Shown: one piece after another, positions 24,564 to 33,086 of the stretch
How the letters are laid out: each line of letters opens with the position of its first letter
Numbering within the stretch: the stretch's first letter is position 1
The notes under the pieces: model-generated
Database searches by the model: none
What the model was told of the DNA's origin: nothing
What the model saw: the letters and a program-made list of their open reading frames with translations, nothing else
Translations under genes and position numbers: made by a program
DNA from: Verrucomicrobiota bacterium
GTDB lineage: Bacteria > Verrucomicrobiota > Verrucomicrobiia > Limisphaerales > JADLHS01
Reading direction: 5' to 3'
Assembly: GCA_025350905.1 (NCBI GenBank)
Contig: JANXWY010000195.1
Span: forward strand, 1 to 37,128
DNA: 37,128 nt

Positions 24564-25238
24564 ATGATTCGGCGCGATTACATTCTGCGGATGATCGAGG
24601 AGTGTATCCGGGCCCTGGCGCGCATCAATTCGCTCAAACAAGACCAACGCTGGACGGAAGCGTCGGTCGAACTGGACGGGGAATTCAGGAAGCTCCTTGG
24701 CGCCGACGCGCCGGAGGTCGCACGCCTTTCCGAATCCGACCTGCTGGCGCGGCTCATGCAAGACGGGCCGACCCATGCCCTGCGGGAAAAGACGCTCGTG
24801 CTGACCACACTCCTCCAGGAAGCCGGCGACGTGGCTGCAGCAGCCGAGCGCACGGAAGCGAGCCGGGACTGTTACCTCAAGGCTTTGCACCTATTGCTCG
24901 AAGCTCTCGCGCGCGGCGAAGTTTTTGAATGTCCCGCGTTCGTGCCGAAAGTCGAGCGGCTGCGGGCCGCCCTCGCCGGCGCACCGTTGTCCGGGCGAAC
25001 GTACGCGATGCTGATGCAACACTACGAACGCACCGGCGAATTCGCCAAGGCTGAAGATGCGCTCTTCGTCCTGCTCGACGCCGAATCAGACAACCCCGCC
25101 CTGGTGGAATTCGGGATTATGTTTTACCAACGCCTGCTCGCGCTGAGCGACGCGGTGCTGACCGCAGCCAACCTGCCGCGGGCCGAAGTGGCAGGCGGAT
25201 TGCAAGAACTCCAGCAGCGGCGAGAGCGCGGCGAATGA
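24564..25238 (+). CDS. DUF6483-like helical repeat protein
   Basis: 224 residues, beginning MIRRDYILRMIEECIRALAR, a pattern I associate with DUF6483. The sequence is almost wholly helical. The region around R-T-Y-A-M-L-M-Q-H-Y-E-R-T-G-E-F-A-K-A-E-D-A-L looks like a TPR hairpin, so a protein-binding role is likely. No enzymatic motif, signal peptide or membrane segment is present. The ATG at 24564 is preferred over a TTG two codons earlier because it fits the family's start. It lies 10 bp after the cupin stop and overlaps a 39-codon ORF by four bases (ATGA). Confidence 0.7.
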   Translation: MIRRDYILRMIEECIRALARINSLKQDQRWTEASVELDGEFRKLLGADAPEVARLSESDLLARLMQDGPTHALREKTLVLTTLLQEAGDVAAAAERTEASRDCYLKALHLLLEALARGEVFECPAFVPKVERLRAALAGAPLSGRTYAMLMQHYERTGEFAKAEDALFVLLDAESDNPALVEFGIMFYQRLLALSDAVLTAANLPRAEVAGGLQELQQRRERGE

Positions 25239-25354
25239 CCCAAGACCAAGGCTCCGGGTCCTTGGCGCTGGCCGAACTCAACCGCCGCGTCCCGCCGCCG
25301 CGGGTGCGCGCGACGGAAGCGTTTTTCGTGGACAATCCACTCCCATCTGCGTAA
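25235..25354 (+). CDS. Possible 39-residue protein coupled to the DUF6483-like gene
   Basis: An ATG that overlaps the preceding stop as ATGA opens a 39-codon frame ending in TAA at 25352-25354. The peptide starts M-T-Q-D-Q-G-S-G-S-L-A-L-A-E-L-N-R-R-V and is Pro/Arg-rich in the middle. No domain is recognised. The stop/start overlap is the only evidence for translation. It is followed 33 bp later by the FHA gene. It may instead be chance. Confidence 0.35.
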   Translation: MTQDQGSGSLALAELNRRVPPPRVRATEAFFVDNPLPSA

Positions 25355-25387
25355 AAACTTTGGTCGTCGCCGCGGCGCACGTAGCCA

Positions 25388-26782
25388 ATGACCTACCGAC
25401 TCTTGATTAATCCAGGTTCGCCACAGGCGTGGGAAATACAGCTCCAGCCGGGCGCGAATCGTATCGGCCGCAATGAGGCGAATGATTTTATCATCAGTCA
25501 CGAATCGGTCTCCGGGGCCCACTGTGAGATCACACTGAGCGACGTGGGGATTTTTCTCAAGGATCTCGGCTCCACCAATGGCACGTTTGTCAACCGTGTG
25601 CCGGTGACCGAAACCAAGCTCCAGCCCGGCCAGCATGTGCAACTGGGGCAGGTGGACATGGCGTTCGAGGCCAGTAACGCCGCGCCAAACCCGCCGCCGC
25701 CGCCGCCCATGGCGGTGCCAATTTCCGGGCCGACGCCCGGCAGGATCCGGCTGCCAGCCACAGGTTCGCCGACCCCGGGCGTGCGTCTTTCCAGGGCGGT
25801 TGTGGAGGCGCCGGCGCCGGCCGAGCCGGAAGTCGAAATCGAAGTGGCCGCCGGCACGCCGCCGGCACCGGCGACGCCCATGGCGGACGCGGGAAATGCT
25901 GTCTGTAAATCACACCCAAAGACGCCGGCGCGATTTCTGTGCGGTCGCTGCCAAAAATACTTTTGTGACCTTTGCGTCAACACGCGCGGCCTGGAAAAGT
26001 ATTGTCGCACGTGCGGGCAGGCGTGCACCCCGTTGCGGGTGACGGCCGCCCGCCCGGCGGCCGCCAAAAGTTTTTACGCGCGGTTGCCGGGTGCGTTTGT
26101 GTATCCGTTTCGCGGCATTGGCCTGCTGATCCTGGTCTGCGCTACCATCGCTTTTCTGGCGTTGGAGTTTGTCAGTGCGGGCATTTTTTCCATTCTCGCC
26201 AAGATGGCCGTGTACGGTTTTGTGTTTCTGTTTATGCAGAACATCATTCACACCACCACCGCCGATGAAAATGAACCTTTAAGTTTCCCCGAGGCGAGCG
26301 GATTGTTCGGCGCCTTTTTTGCCTTGCTGGGCACCATCCTGGCCGCCTTCGGTCTGGCCATCGGGCTGCTGGTCGCCAAGTCCTTCTTCGACGTGGAAAT
26401 TCCGCTACCCGCCATTGTCGGGGCCGTTGTCCTCGGTTGTCTTTATTTTCCGATGGCTTTTCTAGCGGTGGCCATGAAGGACTCGGTGATGGCCGCCAAC
26501 CCGATGCTCGTCGTTCCGACCATCTTGCGGATGCCGTTGGAGTATCTCGTCGCGTCCGTGGTGCTGATGGGTGTGTTCGGGGTCCGAGTCGCCGGCGGCC
26601 TGCTTTCGGGCCTGGCTGGATCGGTTTCCCTTTCCACCCGGGACATGTCGGTATTGCTCATGGCCTTGGGCGGGCAGGCGGTCTGGGGCTTTATCAGCGT
26701 TTACCTGCTCACCGTCAGCATGCGCATCCTCGGGTTGCTCTACCTGGCGAAGAAGGATCGTTTCGGGTGGTTCTCACATTGA
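25388..26782 (+). CDS. FHA domain, zinc-finger and multi-pass membrane protein
   Basis: 464 residues in three parts. Residues 1-95 are an FHA domain that binds phosphothreonine: R-I-G-R-N, then S-V-S-G-A-H-C and L-K-D-L-G-S-T-N-G-T-F-V-N, with the conserved Gly, Arg, Ser, His and Asn all present. A Pro/Ala-rich linker follows (~97-165). Residues 173-209 hold a B-box-like zinc cluster: C173, H176, C185, C188, C193, C196, C206 and C209. From about 238 onward there are about six hydrophobic helices resembling a Yip1/DUF-type membrane domain. The cytosolic head could read kinase activity and the membrane part act as scaffold or channel; this is inference. It follows the DUF6483-like gene on the same strand and converges with the cytochrome gene. 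Confidence 0.82.
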   Translation: MTYRLLINPGSPQAWEIQLQPGANRIGRNEANDFIISHESVSGAHCEITLSDVGIFLKDLGSTNGTFVNRVPVTETKLQPGQHVQLGQVDMAFEASNAAPNPPPPPPMAVPISGPTPGRIRLPATGSPTPGVRLSRAVVEAPAPAEPEVEIEVAAGTPPAPATPMADAGNAVCKSHPKTPARFLCGRCQKYFCDLCVNTRGLEKYCRTCGQACTPLRVTAARPAAAKSFYARLPGAFVYPFRGIGLLILVCATIAFLALEFVSAGIFSILAKMAVYGFVFLFMQNIIHTTTADENEPLSFPEASGLFGAFFALLGTILAAFGLAIGLLVAKSFFDVEIPLPAIVGAVVLGCLYFPMAFLAVAMKDSVMAANPMLVVPTILRMPLEYLVASVVLMGVFGVRVAGGLLSGLAGSVSLSTRDMSVLLMALGGQAVWGFISVYLLTVSMRILGLLYLAKKDRFGWFSH

Positions 26783-26847
26783 GCAAGGTGGCGGCGCGCC
26801 GGAGAATTTGCGATGGCTTGCTCCTCGCTGGCGGCGGAGCAGTCAGA

Positions 26848-29121
26848 TCACCGCGCGATGGCGCGCAATAATTCCGCCGCGCCCGGAAAACCCGGCTGTA
26901 GTTCCAGCGCCCGTTGGGCGGCGCGTCCCGCTTCTTCCGTCCGACCCAGCCGCGCCAGAATGGTTGCCCGCGCGTAGGGAATCTGCGGTGAGCGCGCATC
27001 CAGCGACTCCGCGCGGAGCAACGCGGTGAGGGCGGGCTCCGGATTCTCCTGAGCTGAATAAGCCAGGCCGAGATTGTACCACGCTCGGGCGAATTGCGGA
27101 TCGAGCTGCACGGCCTCGGCGAGCGCCGTTTGGGCTTCGGCCAGCCGACCGACTTCATTGAGCGCCAGACCGAGCTGGTAGCGATATTCCGCGTCGCGCG
27201 GCACCAGGCGGCTGGCCGTCTGCAAGGCCGTCACTGCCTCAGCACTCTGGCCCGCGACGCTCGCTGCCACCGCCAACGCGTGATACAACGGTGCAGAATT
27301 CGGATCCCAACTCACCGCGCGATGGAGCAACGCGAGCGCCCCGGCGGCGTCACCTCGATCAAGCTGAAACACGCCCGCCTGCATCACGCTGGCCGGTTGA
27401 TCGGCATTGTGCCGCAGGTACGCCAGCAAATCCCTGCCCGCCGGCGCATTCGTATCCACGGTGGCATGCAGCGCCCACGCGGCCGCCACGCGCACGGCCC
27501 GCACCGGATCGGCGAGGCGCGCGGTGAGCACCTGGACGACCGGGGCGGATCCGGACAGCGCCAGCGGCTCCAACCCGCGCACGGCCGCCGTCCGCACCAG
27601 CTCATTCGTGTCGCTCGCGCCCCGTAGTAACGCGGCCGTGACATTGGTCTCGGCGGCCCAGCGCTGCAACAAATTCGCCGCCACGGCCCGCCAGAAAAAA
27701 TTGGTATCCGCCGCGGTTATTTGCACCAGCGCCGGAACGGCGGTCGCATCGCCCGCCCGGGCCTTGGTGATGGCGGTCGCGCGGGTGTGCATGAGTTCGT
27801 TTGTGCGCGGGCCATACCATTGGTTCATGGCCTCGAGCGACCACGCGGGCGTCTGGTTCGTGTGACAACGGTTGCACGCATTCGGGATGGCCAGTTCTTG
27901 CGTCAGGCGCGGGTCGGGGATGGTGAAGCCGTGATCGTGGCGCGGGTGGCGTTGCATGTAGACCGTCGTGGGCATGTGGCAGTCCGTGCACCGGTCGCCG
28001 GCGGTGTCGAATTTGTGGTGACTGTGCGTGGCGAGGTCAATGCGCGGCGCGGCGTTCGTCGCGGTCGTGCCATGACACGCCAGGCAAATGAGATTGCCGG
28101 GCACCCGAAGCTTGCTCGTGTGGGGTTCGTGGCAATCCACGCACCGCACGCCGGCCGCGTGCATCTTGCTCCCCAGGAACGCGGTGAATTCGTAATCCTC
28201 TTCCCGCACCTGGCCGTCGGCATAGAAAAGGTCCGTCTCGTCGGGAATCGTTAGGTGATGATGATCAAAAAAGTTTTCGCCGGGCCGGAAATCGCCGGTC
28301 AGCTCGGCGCGCCGCGCATGGCATTGGCCGCAGGTGGCAAACATTTCCGGGCGCGTTATTTTCCGGAGCGTCGGGTCGCCGGACTGGTTGGGGTGTTTGG
28401 CTTGCCACCCGTTGTGATCGACCAGCGGACCGTGACACGCCTCGCAGCCCACACCCTGCTCGGCCCTGGTGGTGTTGTAACTATCCGATCGGGCGTCGTA
28501 GTTTTTTCGCAACCGGGTGTTGTGGCAGGTGGCGCACATGAAATTCCAATTCATGCCGCGCCCGGTCCAGTGGCCCCATTCGCCGGGCTGCCGGTCTTCC
28601 GCGCCATAAACATTGAACCACTCCCCCCGGTTGGGATCGAAGCACAATTCGCTCGTCTGCAGCCGGCCACCACTGGCCGGCAACAGGAATTGCCGCAGCG
28701 GATCCACCCCAATCACCCGGGCGACGGGGAACGGCTGGTTGGTCTGGCCCCAACCCTGAGTGACCAATTCGAGCTGGCCGGCGGTGACGCGGGCCTCGGA
28801 TTGTTGCGAACCGTGTGGAATCAGCCGCGCCGGATCAAACGCCGCACGGTCCCGCTGCCGATCCACCGCCCGCTCCGCCTGTGCGTGGTGCGAGCCTTGC
28901 CAGTTCTTGAATTCCTCTTCGTGACAGGATTGGCAACTGGGCGATTTGCCGTACGCGGCAAACAAGCTGGTCTCGGAGACCGGAGCGAGTTTTGGCAGGG
29001 GGCGCCAGCGCGAAGTGGCGATGACGACGGCAAACACGAACGGCAGCAGGCAAGCTAGACCGCACGCGGCGAGAAAAAGTTTCCCGACGGCGCTAGCTGG
29101 TTTTTTCTTATCCGCTCGCAC
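26848..29121 (-). CDS. Octaheme c-type cytochrome with HEAT and TPR repeats
   Basis: 757 residues with a GTG start at 29121. One N-terminal hydrophobic segment (~13-36) acts as membrane anchor or uncleaved signal. Eight CxxCH heme-binding motifs lie at 63, 196, 226, 264, 327, 346, 378 and 416, with many extra His residues for axial ligation (H-H-H, H-S-H-H-K, H-P-R-H-D-H). The heme part resembles the cytochrome c554 family (PF13435 type). From about 430 to 600 there are HEAT-like repeats, and from about 600 to the end TPR repeats (A-W-Y-N-L-G-L-A-Y and similar). It probably faces the periplasm and carries electrons, possibly with a partner held by the repeats; substrate or partner unknown. 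No cytochrome maturation genes are nearby. Confidence 0.9.
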   Translation of the reverse strand: MRADKKKPASAVGKLFLAACGLACLLPFVFAVVIATSRWRPLPKLAPVSETSLFAAYGKSPSCQSCHEEEFKNWQGSHHAQAERAVDRQRDRAAFDPARLIPHGSQQSEARVTAGQLELVTQGWGQTNQPFPVARVIGVDPLRQFLLPASGGRLQTSELCFDPNRGEWFNVYGAEDRQPGEWGHWTGRGMNWNFMCATCHNTRLRKNYDARSDSYNTTRAEQGVGCEACHGPLVDHNGWQAKHPNQSGDPTLRKITRPEMFATCGQCHARRAELTGDFRPGENFFDHHHLTIPDETDLFYADGQVREEDYEFTAFLGSKMHAAGVRCVDCHEPHTSKLRVPGNLICLACHGTTATNAAPRIDLATHSHHKFDTAGDRCTDCHMPTTVYMQRHPRHDHGFTIPDPRLTQELAIPNACNRCHTNQTPAWSLEAMNQWYGPRTNELMHTRATAITKARAGDATAVPALVQITAADTNFFWRAVAANLLQRWAAETNVTAALLRGASDTNELVRTAAVRGLEPLALSGSAPVVQVLTARLADPVRAVRVAAAWALHATVDTNAPAGRDLLAYLRHNADQPASVMQAGVFQLDRGDAAGALALLHRAVSWDPNSAPLYHALAVAASVAGQSAEAVTALQTASRLVPRDAEYRYQLGLALNEVGRLAEAQTALAEAVQLDPQFARAWYNLGLAYSAQENPEPALTALLRAESLDARSPQIPYARATILARLGRTEEAGRAAQRALELQPGFPGAAELLRAIAR

Positions 29122-29242
29122 GGCGGCGGATGCTTACCAGATGGCCCACAGTTTGGGGATAAAAGATTTGTGAAAAAGCGGCGCCCCAAAATACCCGAAT
29201 TAACGGCAGACCCGCGACGAAGCGCCAGTTTGCCTGCCCGGT

Positions 29243-29264
29243 GACCCACTGCTTGGCGTGGGTC
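29243..29264 (-). other. Hairpin after the PEP-CTERM gene
   Basis: A perfect 7-bp stem (GACCCAC with GTGGGTC) and an 8-base loop lie 18-39 bases beyond the stop codon at 29282 on the minus strand. It has no T tract, so it is a weak candidate for transcript end formation or stabilisation rather than a proper intrinsic terminator. Confidence 0.3.
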
Positions 29265-29281
29265 GGTGGTGGGTTTCGCAA

Positions 29282-30022
29282 CTATATCCGGCGTCGGCGC
29301 GACCCAAGCAAGGTTACCACTGCACCGGCACCGAGGATCGAAAGCGAGGAAGGCTCGGGCACGACTGAGTAAGTTCCGAGCCCGGTCTGGGTGAAAGCAT
29401 TCCAACCCTGGGTGCCGGTGACATTGCCGGGTAAGGCCTCATCGGAACGATACCCGGAATTGGAAATGTAAGTGCCTAGCAGGTCAAAGGTGAAAGCGGT
29501 ATTGGGGGTGATTCCGATCTGACTCAGGTTGAAGGAAAAGGTGTAGGTGCCCGAGTTGCCATCCCCGATCGGGACCAAGTCCACGCTGCTGACGAAGTTC
29601 AGGCTGTTGGCCCCGCCGTTGGCCAGTTGCCACAGTCCGCCAAAGCTGTCACTCGTCGGCCCGAGGGCAATCGCGTAGTCCGGCGTCATGCCGTTGAAAG
29701 TCAGGAGGCTGCGGTTGTTGCCGCCATCAAAACCGGAGATGGCCCGGCGCAAGCCATCCGCGCCATCGCCGAAACCCGAGGTGTTCGCAAAGCCGCCCGT
29801 GATCGAATCAATGTAAAGCACGAGCACATCATTAAACCCATTCGGCCCCTTGTTCACCGTGCCGGACACGGTCGTGCCATCGTCCGTTAAATAGAGACTC
29901 CCTTGTCCGATCGGACCGCCGAAACCGGTGTTGCCATTGCCAGAATAGGTCGCCGCGCCAGCGGTGAAGGCGCACGTCGCCACGGTTAAAGCCAGAGCCC
30001 GCTGCATAAATTTCATAGTCAT
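29282..30022 (-). CDS. PEP-CTERM sorting-domain exported protein
   Basis: 246 residues with an N-terminal signal peptide (KFMQRALALTVATCAFTAGA). The Gly/Asn/Ser-rich beta-type body is of no recognised family. The C-terminus is a classic PEP-CTERM tripartite signal: V-P-E-P-S-S, a hydrophobic helix, then S-R-R-R-R-I at the end. Such tails are cleaved by an exosortase (EpsH/XrtA type), which is not encoded in this window. The protein is likely an exopolysaccharide-associated or surface protein. The ATG at 30022 is followed two codons later by another ATG. It lies between the Kelch gene and the cytochrome on the same strand, with gaps of 91 bp and 160 bp. Confidence 0.9.
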   Translation of the reverse strand: MTMKFMQRALALTVATCAFTAGAATYSGNGNTGFGGPIGQGSLYLTDDGTTVSGTVNKGPNGFNDVLVLYIDSITGGFANTSGFGDGADGLRRAISGFDGGNNRSLLTFNGMTPDYAIALGPTSDSFGGLWQLANGGANSLNFVSSVDLVPIGDGNSGTYTFSFNLSQIGITPNTAFTFDLLGTYISNSGYRSDEALPGNVTGTQGWNAFTQTGLGTYSVVPEPSSLSILGAGAVVTLLGSRRRRI

Positions 30023-30113
30023 AGTTTTGCTCGTCTTGCCTGAGGATCAATGCACCAGTTTTTCTCACTGGCGACAAGGGAAATCTCGAGTGTCAGAAGT
30101 TCGCGGCGGCCGG

Positions 30114-31502
30114 CTAATCGGCTTGGACGCGGTAGAAACGCTGAGCCGAATTTGTCGCTTGCGGATCGGTAAATTGGAAATGGCCGGGGGAAATTTCCGT
30201 GACGCCGCCGAACGCCGCCCAGTTGCTTGACGCGAGTGATGGATTTCCCGCCGCCAACACACTGAAGCCGAGGCCCGGCAGATTGGTAAATCCAAACTGA
30301 AATGCGCCGGTGGGCAGGCTGGCCGGATTGATCAAATTGATCGGAGCGGCCTGGACAAACACCTCCGTGCTCGAAAGATAACCGCCGCTTCGATAGCCGC
30401 CAGCCAGCATCACCTGGCCGCTCGGGAGCCGGGTTGCCGAGTGGTAAGCCCGGGCGGTGTTCAAGGCCTTGGTTACGGTCCACTCCCCGGTGGTCGCATC
30501 GTAGGTTTCAGCCAGCGCCACCATCACGCCCATCAGCGACCAGCCGCCGGCAACCAGAACGTTCCCATTCGGCAGCAAAGTCGCGGTGTGGGCATTGCGA
30601 GGGAGATGCAACACGCCGGTCGTCGTCCAACTTCGGGTGGACGGGTGGTACAACTCCGCGACCGGGATATCGTTGGTACTGGCTGCCCCACCGGCGATAA
30701 GAACTTGCCCGTCCGGCAGTCGAGTCGCCGTATGAATGCGCCGGGCACCGCCCATGGCCTCGGTTGGGGTCCAAGTACCAGGGTTGGGATCGTAAAGTTC
30801 TGCGGTGGCCAATACGTTATTGCTGCCAATACCTCCGGCGACCAAGACCTGCCCGGTCAGAAGCAGCGTGGCCGTGTGCTGTTGCCGCGAGCTGGTGAGC
30901 GAGCCGGTGGCGGTCCAGGCTCGCGTCACGGGATCGTAAATCTCCGCGCTGTCGAGTTCGAGGTCGGACGTATTCAAACCCGCATAACCCCCGGCGGCCA
31001 GAACCCTGCCATCCGATAGGAGTGTGGCCGTATGACCATGGCGACCACGGTTCAGAGCGCCGTTCGTTTCCCACAACCTGGTGCCGGGATTGTAAAGTTC
31101 GGTACTGCTCAGACCGCCGGTTGGCCCTTGCCCGCCGGTTACCAACACCAGTCCGTTGGTCAGCGGGGTGAGCGTAGGCCCCAATCGCGCAGCGCGCATC
31201 GCACCTGTATTCGTCCAACGGCTGGTGGTCGGATCAAACAACTCCGCACTCGCGGTATACTCGGTGCTCGTAGCACCACCCACGACCAATACCTGCCCGT
31301 TGGTCAATAGCGTCGCGCTGTGGCCATAACGTCCCACGCTCAGTGGACTGTTGGTGACCCACGAAGCGGCATCGGCCGTTTTCGGAACCAACGACCCAAG
31401 CGCCAGTACCGCCAAACTCATCCCAAGCGCGACCATCTTGGCGGGATACTTTATTACTTTAAGGTCGATGCCCTTTGTGCGGGAACCATGGACGCGATGC
31501 AT
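30114..31502 (-). CDS. Exported Kelch-repeat beta-propeller protein
   Basis: 462 residues. The ATG at 31502 is chosen because AAGG lies eight bases upstream; the signal peptide's hydrophobic part follows a long n-region (A-L-G-M-S-L-A-V-L-A-L-G-S-L-V, cleavage near A-D-A-A). An ATG at 31436 is an alternative. About seven Kelch blades follow, each with G-R-x-x-H-x-A-T-L-L, V-L-V-A-G-G and E-L-Y-D-P. These form a propeller that usually binds carbohydrate or protein. The last ~70 residues are the FYRV module, ending R-F-Y-R-V-Q-A-D, shared with the TIGR03790 protein. A decayed copy of the same module lies just upstream (31623-31688), suggesting that a second such gene once stood there. Confidence 0.87.
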   Translation of the reverse strand: MHRVHGSRTKGIDLKVIKYPAKMVALGMSLAVLALGSLVPKTADAASWVTNSPLSVGRYGHSATLLTNGQVLVVGGATSTEYTASAELFDPTTSRWTNTGAMRAARLGPTLTPLTNGLVLVTGGQGPTGGLSSTELYNPGTRLWETNGALNRGRHGHTATLLSDGRVLAAGGYAGLNTSDLELDSAEIYDPVTRAWTATGSLTSSRQQHTATLLLTGQVLVAGGIGSNNVLATAELYDPNPGTWTPTEAMGGARRIHTATRLPDGQVLIAGGAASTNDIPVAELYHPSTRSWTTTGVLHLPRNAHTATLLPNGNVLVAGGWSLMGVMVALAETYDATTGEWTVTKALNTARAYHSATRLPSGQVMLAGGYRSGGYLSSTEVFVQAAPINLINPASLPTGAFQFGFTNLPGLGFSVLAAGNPSLASSNWAAFGGVTEISPGHFQFTDPQATNSAQRFYRVQAD

Positions 31503-31840
31503 GATCGTGACCTTAATCAAGCCGCACCCTATTCGTCGAGGATGGAGTGCGCCCTGATCTGACGAGCGAGTGCCGATTGGGAGCAGGAGGCAAACTGGAA
31601 AACACCGGCAAAGTACATCGGTTTCAATGCGCCCGAATACAAACGCGGGACTGCGGTTGGTTCGCCGCCTGCAGGTCGGTGAACTGGAACTAGCCGGAAA
31701 GACTTGCGAGAGGCTGGCTAGCGCCAAAAAATCAGAGGGGCTGCTACCGTTTTCCCAGCACCGACGCGTACCTCTTTAGATTTGGATCCAATTGGCATCC
31801 GGAACGCACATCCAACAGCGCGCTGACGTGGGATTCTAAG
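31503..31840. other. Intergenic region carrying gene debris
   Basis: 338 bp between the Kelch gene and the zinc-ribbon gene. It holds the small pseudogene remnant at 31623-31688 and otherwise no reading frame with recognisable features. The Kelch gene's ribosome-binding site is at its low-coordinate end, and its promoter should also lie here. I see no RNA gene or strong terminator. Confidence 0.45.
31623..31688 (-). pseudogene. Remnant of an FYRV C-terminal module
   Basis: In one minus-strand frame 22 codons read F-Q-F-T-D-L-Q-A-A-N-Q-P-Q-S-R-V and then a short tail to a TGA. The Kelch protein's end reads F-Q-F-T-D-P-Q-A-T-N-S-A-Q-R-F-Y-R-V. A stop (TAG) directly precedes the F-Q-F segment, and the expected F-Y-R has been garbled, so the piece cannot be a working gene end. 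It looks like the last trace of a deleted neighbour of the same class. The match is about 20 residues, so chance is unlikely but not excluded. Confidence 0.5.
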
Positions 31841-32311
31841 TCAGGCTGGCTTGATCCGCCCGACTGGATGGTGGCACACCCGGCAGTGTTCATACCAGTT
31901 CGGGCAAGGGAAGCCGCACCGCGGACAGAATCGTGACGAATACTTCAGCGCCCGCAACGCCTCCGTCTTCATTTCATCCAAAATGTATGCCCGCTGCTCG
32001 GCCCGTTCGTCCGGGCTGGGTTCATCGCTCGGCTTCAGCATCCCTACTTTCAGCATGCGCACGCCGTCGCCCGTGTGACGCCGCAAAGCCACACAATTCC
32101 CCAGCTTTGCCTGCGTCAATGCCGCTGCATCCGATTCACACAAAACGACGTTCAGCCGGCAAACGTCGCAGAACCGGATGGCCGCCTCAGCCGTCGCGGT
32201 CATTTTTTCCCAATCCTGCGGACACTGAAATCGGAACTCGATTGCGCAGTTCTTTACTTCCTTGGCCGGACGACGGCGCACAAAGTTAGGGTTTTCGTTA
32301 TCCGGGAGCAT
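31841..32311 (-). CDS. Double zinc-binding protein of unknown function
   Basis: 156 residues without signal or membrane segments. The N-terminal half carries F-Q-C-P-Q-D-W-E-K-M and I-R-F-C-D-V-C-R-L-N-V-V-L-C, then L-G-N-C-V-A-L. This matches a small Cys-rich domain found in many bacterial hypothetical proteins. The C-terminal end is a zinc ribbon: F-C-P-R-C-G-F-P-C-P-N-W-Y-E-H-C-R-V-C-H. A cytosolic protein- or nucleic-acid-binding role is possible; none is demonstrated. The ATG at 32311 is the first in frame. It stands alone, with gene-poor DNA on both sides. Confidence 0.7.
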   Translation of the reverse strand: MLPDNENPNFVRRRPAKEVKNCAIEFRFQCPQDWEKMTATAEAAIRFCDVCRLNVVLCESDAAALTQAKLGNCVALRRHTGDGVRMLKVGMLKPSDEPSPDERAEQRAYILDEMKTEALRALKYSSRFCPRCGFPCPNWYEHCRVCHHPVGRIKPA

Positions 32312-33086
32312 ACCTAAACCGTTTCGCTCTGATTGATAAGTGAGCGCGGGGTGTTAAGTCTGATGGCAATGAGGACGATTGCGGGGTAACTCTGGCCGAC
32401 GGCGACCAAGACGAATCCCAACCGGCTCGTGATTCTCGTGATTCTCGAATGGGTTTTCCCCCGTCGCAGCAAGCAGAGCGTGTTTCTATCCCTCAAAACG
32501 TTTTCGTAAGGTTTCATCAGAAAATTTGCGCTTAAATGCGTATTCTTTGCGAGCCATGCTCGTAGCCCCAAGTGCGGCCGCATCCTGCTATAAATCATCA
32601 CGGGGTTCGCCGTTGGAAACGTTTCTGTTTGCTGGCTTGAAGACGAAGGACCTGCCGTGGATTTAGTAAATGCAATAGTCGGAGTGGGTCGGATCACCGT
32701 GGTTATTGCCGAAGTAGAGCTGGTTCATCCGCGCTTGGGTTTAACAAAGCGGTAGGCCGAGGGCGAGCGGGAATTTGCGGAGAGCATCACGACGTTGTTT
32801 CGTCCCGGTCGGGGGGACCGCCGGACCTTAGCCAGCCACACGCTGGCTGGAAAGCATGTCCGTACAACATTGCCTCCTGAAGGGACGCCGGAAACCTCCA
32901 AACAACTCCACCCTCCCTTGCGGGACGAATTCATCCTGTTTGCCGCAACCAGCCACTTCGTAGCTGGCTAATCTCCGTTGGCCGCTTTGCAACTGGGCGG
33001 CTTGGCATTAAATCATTAAAAGCCCGCCGAAGTCGCTCAAAATTGAATTGTTCCCACCGCGTTTCCCCGGCAATCTGTGCTGCTCT
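32312..33086. other. Gene-poor 775-bp region upstream of hom
   Basis: No reading frame here shows a recognisable domain or a plausible start. The segment 32480-32600 is visibly poorer in GC than the genes around it. Two short hairpins share the stem AGCCAGC/GCTGGCT: one near 32833-32851 and a weaker one near 32950-32968. The hom promoter should lie at the high-coordinate end; TTGCAA (32987) and TTAAAT (33008) are the best but weak candidates. I looked for a threonine- or isoleucine-rich leader peptide and terminator before hom and did not find one. The region may be an old insertion or deletion scar. Confidence 0.45.

Noticed and set aside
26819-26841. TGCTCC/GGAGCA hairpin between the convergent FHA and cytochrome genes
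   Set aside because: A six-base stem with an 11-base loop and no T tract; too weak to call a terminator.
32314-32697. Minus-strand ORF of 127 codons upstream of the zinc-ribbon gene
   Set aside because: No recognisable domain, irregular codon use and no ribosome-binding site.
32663-32728. Minus-strand 21-codon ORF starting M-N-Q-L-Y-F-G-N-N, like the start of some DNA adenine methyltransferases
   Set aside because: Only about nine residues agree and the catalytic motifs are missing; it may be a trace of a lost gene but is too short to claim.
32725-32934. Minus-strand ORF of about 69 codons
   Set aside because: It has no domain or ribosome-binding site, and its composition follows the hairpin-bearing non-coding sequence.
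32936-33086. Threonine attenuator before hom, by analogy with the leuA leader
   Set aside because: No Thr/Ile-rich short ORF and no terminator with a T tract were found in this interval.
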